16,855 nt of DNA from JAAYCT01 sp964499575 (GTDB lineage: Bacteria > Bacillota > Clostridia > Saccharofermentanales > Saccharofermentanaceae), in the NCBI GenBank assembly GCA_964499575.1, contig CAZCLK010000029.1:1-16855 (forward strand), written 5' to 3'. The notes beneath the pieces are model-generated. The model was not told the origin of the DNA and did no database searches. It saw nothing but the letters and a program-made list of their open reading frames with translations. The position numbers and the translations under genes are program-made. Numbering within the stretch: the first letter of the stretch is position 1; every line of letters starts with the position of its first letter. This document shows positions 1 to 7,084 of this stretch, in pieces.

Positions 1-19
1 AAAGAGATGATAATCTGTG

Positions 20-54
20 CGTATCAGTCAACTAGCATACAAGTATGCGATACG
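20..54. repeat. Nested inverted repeat upstream of the sugar permease operon
   Basis: An inner palindrome GCATAC (35-40), AA, GTATGC (43-48) is flanked by an outer pair CGTATC (20-25) and GATACG (49-54). The outer left arm is separated from the inner stem by nine bases, while the outer right arm abuts it. It lies 58 bases before the first permease start. It could be an operator or a leader RNA hairpin; nothing in the sequence decides between them. The stretch 1-111 holds no recognisable gene. Confidence 0.4.
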
Positions 55-111
55 ATTCCGAAAAGCCGGACACTGCGGGTCGGAATTGAATAACGGACAA
101 GCGAGAGCGAC

Positions 112-1161
112 ATGAGCACACAAGACAAGCCAATCGAGCCGATTGAAATCGAAGACATGCTTCCGGGGAGCCCGGCGGCCCCTAAAAAACGTCGCAAGAC
201 CAAATTTGAAAGACATGTGGGCAGATACGGACAGCTGTATTTGATGTTGTTGCTGCCGATCGCGTTCTATCTGGTCTTTCGATACATGCCGATGGCCGGC
301 AATATTATCGCGTTTCGCAAGTTCAGCGCAGGCGGCAATATTTTCGGCGACCAATGGAAAGGCCTTTATTACTTCGAAACCTTTATTTTCGGGCCGTCCG
401 GCTGGAAGGGCTTCGAGAAGTTTATCACGTACTTGGGAATATCCGGCTTCTGGAGAGCCTTTCGTAACACATTAACGCTTAATTTCTCCTATCTTTTGAT
501 TCGTTTCCCGTTGACGCTGATTTTCGCCCTGTTACTCAATGAAATCCGGACGTTGCGCTGGAAGAAATTCGTTCAGACGGTTTCCTATCTGCCGCACTTT
601 ATCGCGGTCGTCATCGTCGCCGGTATGGTCAAGGAAGTTCTTTCGACAAGCGGTCCGATCAACGGATTCATCAAGTCTCTCGGAATGGAGGCCATCCCCT
701 TTATTTCCGAAAAGAACTGGTTCGTTACGATTTTCGTTACGTCCGGTCTCTGGCAAAGTCTCGGTTGGGGCACGATTCTCTATCTCGCGTCCATTTCTCA
801 CATCAATCCCAACCTTTACGAAGCGGCGTCGGTCGATGGAGCGAGCCATTTTCAGCGGGTTCTTCATGTCACGATTCCCTGTATCCTTCCTACAATCACA
901 ACGCTCCTGATCCTGGATATCGGCGGCCTGGTCGGCTCCGGAATGGCCTTTGAGAAGGTATTCCTCCTTTATACCTCGGCCACGTATGAAACATCGGATA
1001 TCATATCCACGTACGTATACCGTATGGGTATCGGACCGGATTCCCGCGGCCAATTCAGTAACGCGACCGCGATCGGGCTGTTTGAGGGCATTCTCAATAT
1101 GGGTCTTTTGACAATCGCTAATTTCACCTCCAAGAAAATCGCGGGGAGTTCGCTATGGTAA
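112..1161 (+). CDS. Sugar ABC transporter permease, LplB type
   Basis: This is one of the two membrane subunits of a carbohydrate importer (binding-protein-dependent transport inner membrane component) in the cytoplasmic membrane. The 349-residue protein has a hydrophilic N-terminal tail of about 35 residues with acidic then basic character, followed by about six hydrophobic helices beginning with LYLMLLLPIAFYLVFRYMPM. The cytoplasmic EAA loop that docks the ATPase is visible as YEAASVDGASHFQRVLHVTIP in the C-terminal third. This arrangement and the opening YMPMAG-like segment match the LplB/YtcP-associated branch that takes up oligosaccharides. The ATG at 112 follows a weak purine-rich stretch. 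It overlaps the next permease by seven bases, so the two are translationally coupled. No ATPase is encoded here; in Firmicutes such importers commonly share an MsmX-like ATPase encoded elsewhere. The substrate is inferred from the downstream GH115 enzyme. Confidence 0.9.
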   Translation: MSTQDKPIEPIEIEDMLPGSPAAPKKRRKTKFERHVGRYGQLYLMLLLPIAFYLVFRYMPMAGNIIAFRKFSAGGNIFGDQWKGLYYFETFIFGPSGWKGFEKFITYLGISGFWRAFRNTLTLNFSYLLIRFPLTLIFALLLNEIRTLRWKKFVQTVSYLPHFIAVVIVAGMVKEVLSTSGPINGFIKSLGMEAIPFISEKNWFVTIFVTSGLWQSLGWGTILYLASISHINPNLYEAASVDGASHFQRVLHVTIPCILPTITTLLILDIGGLVGSGMAFEKVFLLYTSATYETSDIISTYVYRMGIGPDSRGQFSNATAIGLFEGILNMGLLTIANFTSKKIAGSSLW

Positions 1162-2219
1162 AGTTTGACGACAACAGGAAGAAAACAACGGATGCCGAGG
1201 ACATCATTGAGTCGGCACGCAGAACCCATGATTCCGCGAGCAAGGACGCAGCCTTGCATTATCGCGATCAGTTTACGAGCAAAGCCATCATTAAGCGAGA
1301 CAGTGATGTCAAAATCAAAACCGCCGATGAGCTGATCATTCGGGCGTCAACCATGAAGGAATCCAAGGGGTATCGGGTTTTTACGGTATTCAACGCAATC
1401 ATTATGCTTTTTATCTCGGCGGTCACCCTGTATCCGTTCTTATACCTGGTCGCGCAGTCCTTTTCTTCGCATACCGCGATCGCCAAGGGTCTCGTGACCA
1501 TTTTTCCCGTGGAACCGAATGTCAAGACGTATATGGATGTTCTGAGCGAAGGGGTTTTCCTGAACTCGTATAAAAATACAATCATCTATACAATTATCGG
1601 AACCGTGTCTTCGATATTTCTCAGTGCTTTCCTCGCGTATCCGCTATCGAAGCCCCATCTCAAGTTCAATAAATTCCTCACCCCGTTCGTCATTTTTACC
1701 ATGTATTTCTACGGCGGCCTGATTCCGAACTATGTACTGATGACCCGGATCGGACTGTACGACAAATGGCCTGCATTTATCATTCCCGGATTGATCAGCA
1801 CGTATTATGTCCTTCTGATGAAGGCGTTTTTCGCAAATTCCCCGCACGAATTGGAAGAAGCCGGAGAATTGGACGGACTGTCCCAGATCGGAGTATTCTT
1901 CCGGGTCGTGTTGCCGCTTTCCAAGCCGATCATCGCGACCATGACGCTTTTTTACGCCGTTTCATACTGGAACAACTGGTTCAACGCATTTCTCTATCTT
2001 CCCACCAAGGAGAAGTGGCCGGTAGCCTATTATTTGAAAACATTGATCGCAGGATCCTTCTCGACGAACGACCCCGGTGCGACTGCGGATAAGGCATACT
2101 TGAGCGCGAATATCCGATCGTGCGCAATGGTGCTCATGGCACTCCCGATCATTTGCATGTACCCGATCGTACAACGGTATTACGTACAGGGAATGATGCT
2201 CGGCGGCATTAAGGAGTAA
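1155..2219 (+). CDS. Sugar ABC transporter permease, LplC type, with long N-terminal extension
   Basis: This is the second membrane subunit of the importer, pairing with the upstream LplB-type permease. It has 354 residues. The C-terminal 285 or so carry the usual six helices and the EAA loop EEAGELDGLSQIGVFFRVVLP. The ending MYPIVQRYYVQGMMLGGIKE is typical of LplC-type proteins. The first 66 residues are charged and hydrophilic, unlike most family members, which begin close to the segment MKESKGYRVF at residue 67. The long start is kept because GGGGAG lies at a good distance before the ATG at 1155, the ATG overlaps the end of the previous gene (ATGGTAA), and no ribosome binding site precedes Met67. 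The tail may be a cytoplasmic regulatory or coupling element; that is only a guess. Confidence 0.9.
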   Translation: MVKFDDNRKKTTDAEDIIESARRTHDSASKDAALHYRDQFTSKAIIKRDSDVKIKTADELIIRASTMKESKGYRVFTVFNAIIMLFISAVTLYPFLYLVAQSFSSHTAIAKGLVTIFPVEPNVKTYMDVLSEGVFLNSYKNTIIYTIIGTVSSIFLSAFLAYPLSKPHLKFNKFLTPFVIFTMYFYGGLIPNYVLMTRIGLYDKWPAFIIPGLISTYYVLLMKAFFANSPHELEEAGELDGLSQIGVFFRVVLPLSKPIIATMTLFYAVSYWNNWFNAFLYLPTKEKWPVAYYLKTLIAGSFSTNDPGATADKAYLSANIRSCAMVLMALPIICMYPIVQRYYVQGMMLGGIKE

Positions 2220-2237
2220 GGAAAGGGACCGGATCAA

Positions 2238-2257
2238 GCCGGGCGGGGGAACCCGGT
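2238..2257 (+). other. Intercistronic hairpin between permease and binding-protein genes
   Basis: ACCGGG (2238-2243) pairs with CCCGGT (2252-2257) around an eight-base loop. No T-run follows, so it is not a standard terminator. A hairpin here could protect or separate the binding-protein message, which usually needs to be more abundant than the permeases. The rest of 2220-2336 shows no gene. Confidence 0.3.
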
Positions 2258-2329
2258 AAATAAGGAATGCTCACGGTTTCGTGTCGCAAAGAATGCGGAC
2301 CGGTGCAGATAGAGAAGAAAGAGCAAAAC

Positions 2330-2335
2330 AGGAGG
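2330..2335 (+). promoter_or_regulatory. Ribosome binding site fixing the binding-protein start
   Basis: AGGAGG at 2330-2335 lies seven bases before the ATG at 2343 and only one base before an in-frame ATG at 2337. Spacing therefore favours 2343. Confidence 0.75.
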
Positions 2336-2342
2336 TATGATT

Positions 2343-4088
2343 ATGTTAAAGAAATTGCTTTGCGTACTTCTTGCGGCCATGATGCTGTTGAGTTTGACGG
2401 CGTGTAATGAACCGCAGGACGAAACCCAAGCGACAACCACCAAGGGAACGGATGCACCGGTCGTAACGACCGCCGCGCCGACGGAGCCCGACCTTCCCTA
2501 TGAGTTCGGACTGGACAAGACGTTCAGAGCGGACGAACCCATCACGTATTCCATGTTCTTCAGCGATGCCAGCTGGTATGCGTTTGCGGATACATGGGAA
2601 ACGGAAGGCGTTTTCAAGAAGATCACCGATCTGACGAACGTTAAGCTTGATGTCACCAAGTTTGACAGCGGAACGTACATGGATAGTGTTACGCTTGCTG
2701 TTTCCGGCGGCGAAGCGGCGTACATCATCCCGAAGATCTATGACGAGTCCAAGTTTGTCACCGGCGGGGCTGTTCTGGCGGTCTCCGACTATGTTCAGTA
2801 CATGCCTTATTACCAGGACTTCGTAGCAAAGTATGCCATGGAACCGGATCTTGCGACCATCACCCGCGCGGACGGAAAGTATTACCGTTTGCCCGGTATG
2901 CTCGAAGCTCCTCTTCAGGACTATACCCTGATGATCCGTAATGACATTTTCAAGGCAGCCGGCTATGATGTCGCCGCTTTGGAAAAAGATTGGACCTGGA
3001 ACGATCTTTGTGACGTTCTGGTCGGAGTCAAAGCGTACATGGTCAAAGAAGGAATGTGTAAAGAGAGCGATTACATCTGGTCGGATCTCTGGGCCGGATC
3101 TGAGTCCGGACAAGGAAACGGCGGAAACATCCTGAAGCTGATCGGCGCTTCGTACGGCGTTCCTTCCGGCTGGGCCGTAGGCAACGGATTACAGTATGAT
3201 GCCGCTAAGGACGAATGGTATTTTGCGGCAACGACGGATCAATACAAGGATTTCATCACGGTTGCAAACCGTTTCGTTAAAGAAGGAATCCTGGATCCCG
3301 AATCCTTTACGCAAGACGATAAGGTCGGACCGGACAAGTTCTACAACGGCAAGACCGCGATCATCAGTGTGAACAGATCCCAAGTCCAGAACTTCAGAAA
3401 CAATCTGGATTCAATCCTGGGCGCCGGAAATCACGAGACGTATGTCTGTGTTTATCCGAAGGCGGAAAACGATTTCATCGCGGAGAGAAACCGCCTGGAG
3501 AACGGCGTCATGATCTCCAAGAACGCCTTGGATGACCTGGGCGAAGAGGGCGTGATCGAGCTCTTCCGCTTTGTTGACTGGCTCTGGTATTCTCCGGAAG
3601 CCTACACCCTGATCAAATGGGGTGTGGAGGGAGAGACCTTTGAGTACGGGACCGACGCGGCTACCGGTCTTAAAATCAAGAAGCTGCTTCCCGGATTCAA
3701 GTGCGGCGGCTTAGGAATCGGCGGTGCCGATGAGGACGTTGACATTCGTCTCCAATGGGGTTATGCGGGCGGCGTCTTCTGGTACGGCCATACGGTTGCC
3801 GAGATGAGCGATAACTTCTCTCCCGAAATCATCGCTTATTATGAGAGACTGGGCCAGTACCGTAAAGTTTCTCCGATCAATCCTCCCGTTCAGGCGGACA
3901 CCGATCAATCCGATCAACTCAGCCTGATGCAGACTCCGTTGATCGACAAGGTCAATGAGTGGACGCTCCGTTTCGTGATGGGCAAGGATGAGGTGAACGA
4001 CGAGAACTGGAACACGTTCGTCGGTGAGTGCGAGAGCCTCGGAAGCGAAGAGTACGCAACATTCTACAATGAGATCTACAAGGGCTAA
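2343..4088 (+). CDS. Extracellular sugar-binding lipoprotein of the ABC importer
   Basis: This is the substrate receptor for the two upstream permeases, anchored to the outside of the cytoplasmic membrane. The 581-residue protein starts with a lipoprotein signal peptide: Lys-Lys, a hydrophobic core, and lipobox LTAC with the lipidated cysteine at residue 21. A Thr/Pro-rich flexible linker follows, to about residue 50. The remainder is a large type 2 periplasmic-binding fold of the LplA class. Sequences such as ADGKYYRLPGM and the aromatic-rich DWTWNDLCDVL are common in Firmicute oligosaccharide-binding lipoproteins. Its size is normal for that class, which is larger than monosaccharide receptors. 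The gene sits 123 bases after the permeases and is followed by a strong terminator at 4131-4169. Uptake of decorated xylo-oligosaccharides is inferred from the GH115 neighbour and is not visible in the protein itself. Confidence 0.9.
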   Translation: MLKKLLCVLLAAMMLLSLTACNEPQDETQATTTKGTDAPVVTTAAPTEPDLPYEFGLDKTFRADEPITYSMFFSDASWYAFADTWETEGVFKKITDLTNVKLDVTKFDSGTYMDSVTLAVSGGEAAYIIPKIYDESKFVTGGAVLAVSDYVQYMPYYQDFVAKYAMEPDLATITRADGKYYRLPGMLEAPLQDYTLMIRNDIFKAAGYDVAALEKDWTWNDLCDVLVGVKAYMVKEGMCKESDYIWSDLWAGSESGQGNGGNILKLIGASYGVPSGWAVGNGLQYDAAKDEWYFAATTDQYKDFITVANRFVKEGILDPESFTQDDKVGPDKFYNGKTAIISVNRSQVQNFRNNLDSILGAGNHETYVCVYPKAENDFIAERNRLENGVMISKNALDDLGEEGVIELFRFVDWLWYSPEAYTLIKWGVEGETFEYGTDAATGLKIKKLLPGFKCGGLGIGGADEDVDIRLQWGYAGGVFWYGHTVAEMSDNFSPEIIAYYERLGQYRKVSPINPPVQADTDQSDQLSLMQTPLIDKVNEWTLRFVMGKDEVNDENWNTFVGECESLGSEEYATFYNEIYKG

Positions 4089-4101
4089 TTCAAAAAAGTC
4101 A

Positions 4102-4110
4102 TGTTAGAAT
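4102..4110 (+). promoter_or_regulatory. Candidate extended -10 promoter element before the GH115 gene
   Basis: TGTTAGAAT reads as TG, one base, TAGAAT, an extended -10 with one mismatch from TATAAT. No good -35 hexamer lies 17 bases upstream, which extended -10 promoters can tolerate. Transcription from here would pass through the hairpin at 4131-4162 before reaching the GH115 start. Confidence 0.25.
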
Positions 4111-4130
4111 GGTCTCGTAAGGGATTGTTC

Positions 4131-4169
4131 GGAGGGGGGTGCTCCGCAGGAGCGCCCCCCTCTTCTTAT
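4131..4169 (+). terminator. Strong intrinsic terminator after the importer operon
   Basis: The run of six G plus TGCTCC (4134-4145) pairs with GGAGCG plus six C (4149-4160) around a three-base GCA loop. Flanking A-T and G-C pairs extend the stem to about 14 bp. A pyrimidine tract rich in T follows (4161-4170). The ribosome binding site of the GH115 gene begins only about ten bases later, so expression of that gene needs readthrough or a promoter within 4089-4130. Confidence 0.85.
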
Positions 4170-4190
4170 TCTTCATCGGAGGTTATTCAG

Positions 4191-7046
4191 ATGAATACAC
4201 TTACGCTCATTCGCCAAGGCGATGTAACCGTAATCGCAGTCGATTCGAATAATCGGGGACTAACGCGAGTCGCGGCGGCGGTCGCCGCTGATTTTCGAAA
4301 AGTAACCGGCGCCCGGCCCTCGGATATTCGTGTCGCGGGAACGGACGAGCCCGGAAACGGAGCCTGCGCAAACGCCGATACGGTTATTGTCGCGGGTGTT
4401 CTCGGAAGCGGCGGGTTCATCGATCGCGAGGCGTCCGAGGGCCGAATCGACGTGTCAGGGATTTCCGGTAGACGGGAATGCTATCGAGCGACGATCGTCT
4501 CCTTCGAGGGAAAAGAGATCCTCATCATCGCAGGAAGCGATCAATTGGGCGCGGAGTACGGCCTTCTGAAACTTTCGGAGTTGTGCGGCGTCTCACCGTG
4601 GCATTACTGGGCGGATGTGACTCCGGTCCGACGTGAGGCGGTCGAGATCGAACGGGATTTGCTGAACATCACGTCAATTGAACCCGCTGTCAAACTGCGC
4701 GGGTTTTTCATGAACGATGAATGGCCGTCGCTGGGAAACTGGATGCATTCGACATTCGGCGGATTTAACGAACTTTTCTACGAGAAGGTTTTCGATCTGC
4801 TCTTGCGTCTGCGGGGAAATTTCTTGTGGCCGGCGATGTGGACGGGGGTCTTCAGCGAGGACGGAAAAGCGTTTCCGACCGCCTCGGCCGAGATGGCGTC
4901 GGAGCTCGGAATCACGATGGGAACCAGTCACCACGAGCCTCTTTTTCGGGCGGGCGAGGAGTTCTCGCACCTGATGACCGACTCAAACGATATCGGTTAC
5001 GGCAAGGACTGGAGTTATCACGCGAACCCGCGGGGTCTTTATAATTTCTGGAGCGACGGCGTCCGGAGAAATCGCGGTTTCAAATCGCTGATCACGATGG
5101 GCATACGTGGCGAGCGCGACAGCAAGATCCTCGGAGAGAATGCTACACTTAAGGATAATATCGAGCTTTTGAAAAAGACGATCACGGACCAGAAGAAGAT
5201 CCTTTCGGAGAACGGCCTTGCGGACGCGCCGAAGGTTCTGGCCCTATATAAAGAAGTTGAAGATTACTATTACGGCGACGACAATGCCGACGGCCTCGAC
5301 AAGTGGGCGGAACTTCAAGACACGATGCTTCTTTTGTCGGACGATAATTACGGGAACCTGCGGACGGTCCCCGCTCCCGACAAGCTAGACCGCAAGGCCG
5401 GTTGGGGCATCTACTATCACTTTGATTATCACGGCGGACCGATCTCCTACGAGTGGGTCAACTCGACCCCGATCACCAAGGCGTGGGAGCAATTGACGGC
5501 CGCGTACACATACGGTATCCGCGATTTGTGGGTCGCCAATGTCGGCGACCTTCGGCCGTGCGAACTGCCGCTTTCGTATTTTCTGAATCTGGCGTTTGAC
5601 TATGACCGGTGGCAACCGCCGAATCAAACCGGTGTCTTCCTGGAGCAATGGGTGCGCGGACAATTCGGCGGATTTGTCGATGGAAAGACGCTCGATTCGA
5701 TCGCGGAGATCCTGAATGATTATACGCGGATGAACGGCGATTGCCGCCCGGAGGCGATACACAAGGATACATTTCATTTCACCGGAAATAATGAGGCGAG
5801 CTTTGAACTCGAGCGCGCAGAGGCGTTGATCGGGAAGGTCAGGAAGATTTCTTCCGGTATTTCGCTTGAGCGGAAGGACGCATTCTTCGGGCTTGTGGAA
5901 TTTCCGGCGCTCGCTTCCGCGAACCTTCGGAAAATGATGATCTATACCGGGATGCACGAGCGGTTTTATGAAATGAAGGCGAGCTATAGTAATGTTCTTC
6001 GCGAAAAGATCCTCGCGTGTATTACGGAGGACCGCGAACTTACGCGCCGTTATAACGAAGAAATGGCCGGCGGCAAGTGGCGGCATATGATGTCCTCGAA
6101 GCATGTATCATTCCGAAACTGGAATGACGAGGGCAGCGAATATCCGTGCCCGGAGGAGTTGGCTCTTCCGGAAACCGGGCAGACGATCGTCTGCCTTTTC
6201 GAGAGCGGACAAATCGCTTCCGGGGGTGAACTTGAGCTTCCCGTGATCTCAAGCGTCGAAAATCCGAAGAGGCGAATCTTTCTCCTTACGACCGGAAAGG
6301 CGCCGGTCTGCGCGACGCTTCGGGCGTCGGAGGATTGGATCGTTCTTTCGGAGCGCCAAATCTCGCCGGAACTTACGGAGATTGAGGCCGGTGTCCTGTG
6401 GCGGGAGATCGACGGACGCAGGGAAGGTTCCGTTGAGATCTCCTCTGAGACCGGTAAGGTCGCGGTGCGTGTTATTGCCGAAAAATTCGATCTGTCCGCT
6501 GTAGCTTCCGGAGCATTTCCCGAGACGACCGGTGTGGTCAGTATGCCGGCCGACGCGTACGCGCGCAAGACGGAGTCCGATGAAGCCGGATGGATCCGAA
6601 TCGACAACTACGGTAAGTCCGGGGTCTCAATGAAGGTTTTACCGGGCGACCGGCGGTTCGAATCCCCGGAGAACGCCCCGACTTTGGAGTACGATATTCA
6701 TATCGCCCATCCGGGACAATATACGGTGACCGCCTATATCGCGCCGACAAATAACCCGGTAAAGGGAAAAGGTTTGCGCTTCGCGTTTTCGGTCGACGGA
6801 AGTACGCCGGTCGGAATTGAGACCTTGCCGGAGGGCTATGCCGCGGGGACCCCGGAGGATCCGGACTGGTGCCGGAATGTATTGGAAAACATGATCAGAG
6901 CCGGAATGCCTGTCAATCTCAATGAAGGGCATCATACAATTCGGTTTATCCACCTTGATGCTGGAGTGGTGCTTCAAAAAATTGAAGTTGCCCGGAATCC
7001 GTCCGATACCTTCTACGGATATCGGATTACGCATCAGAAGGCATAA
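4191..7046 (+). CDS. GH115 family xylan alpha-1,2-glucuronidase, cytoplasmic
   Basis: Family GH115 enzymes remove alpha-1,2-linked (4-O-methyl-)glucuronic acid side chains from xylan and xylo-oligosaccharides. The 951-residue protein shows the family's signature blocks in order: RGFFMNDEWPSLGNW at 170 with FGGFNELFYEKVFDLLLRLR after it, MGIRGERD at 303, YYHFDYHGGP at 408, NVGDLRPCELP around 450 and WNDEGSEYP at 644. A C-terminal beta-rich region from about 780 includes AGWIRIDNYGKSGVSMKVLPG and resembles the GH115 C-terminal domain. The start at 4191 is chosen because CGGAGG precedes it and the longer frame from 4101 would run through the terminator hairpin. There is no signal peptide, so the enzyme acts inside the cell, probably on oligosaccharides delivered by the importer encoded just upstream. 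Many known GH115 enzymes are secreted or periplasmic, which makes the cytoplasmic form notable. Family assignment is firm; the substrate is from family knowledge. Confidence 0.93.
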   Translation: MNTLTLIRQGDVTVIAVDSNNRGLTRVAAAVAADFRKVTGARPSDIRVAGTDEPGNGACANADTVIVAGVLGSGGFIDREASEGRIDVSGISGRRECYRATIVSFEGKEILIIAGSDQLGAEYGLLKLSELCGVSPWHYWADVTPVRREAVEIERDLLNITSIEPAVKLRGFFMNDEWPSLGNWMHSTFGGFNELFYEKVFDLLLRLRGNFLWPAMWTGVFSEDGKAFPTASAEMASELGITMGTSHHEPLFRAGEEFSHLMTDSNDIGYGKDWSYHANPRGLYNFWSDGVRRNRGFKSLITMGIRGERDSKILGENATLKDNIELLKKTITDQKKILSENGLADAPKVLALYKEVEDYYYGDDNADGLDKWAELQDTMLLLSDDNYGNLRTVPAPDKLDRKAGWGIYYHFDYHGGPISYEWVNSTPITKAWEQLTAAYTYGIRDLWVANVGDLRPCELPLSYFLNLAFDYDRWQPPNQTGVFLEQWVRGQFGGFVDGKTLDSIAEILNDYTRMNGDCRPEAIHKDTFHFTGNNEASFELERAEALIGKVRKISSGISLERKDAFFGLVEFPALASANLRKMMIYTGMHERFYEMKASYSNVLREKILACITEDRELTRRYNEEMAGGKWRHMMSSKHVSFRNWNDEGSEYPCPEELALPETGQTIVCLFESGQIASGGELELPVISSVENPKRRIFLLTTGKAPVCATLRASEDWIVLSERQISPELTEIEAGVLWREIDGRREGSVEISSETGKVAVRVIAEKFDLSAVASGAFPETTGVVSMPADAYARKTESDEAGWIRIDNYGKSGVSMKVLPGDRRFESPENAPTLEYDIHIAHPGQYTVTAYIAPTNNPVKGKGLRFAFSVDGSTPVGIETLPEGYAAGTPEDPDWCRNVLENMIRAGMPVNLNEGHHTIRFIHLDAGVVLQKIEVARNPSDTFYGYRITHQKA

Positions 7047-7084
7047 TAGGTTTTGGATTTGTCCTTCAGGATAACTTAGAGAGC

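Noticed and set aside
2346..3113. A 255-residue open frame on the minus strand
   Set aside because: It lies entirely antisense to the binding-lipoprotein gene, has no recognisable domain, and reflects codon bias of the real gene.
4101..4190. N-terminal 30 residues of a longer GH115 reading frame, possibly a signal peptide
   Set aside because: The segment is encoded across the terminator hairpin, lacks a hydrophobic core, and a good ribosome binding site precedes 4191.
7047..7084. A bidirectional terminator between the convergent GH115 and paralog 1 genes
   Set aside because: Only a five-base complementary pair with a long loop was found, with no convincing T-run.
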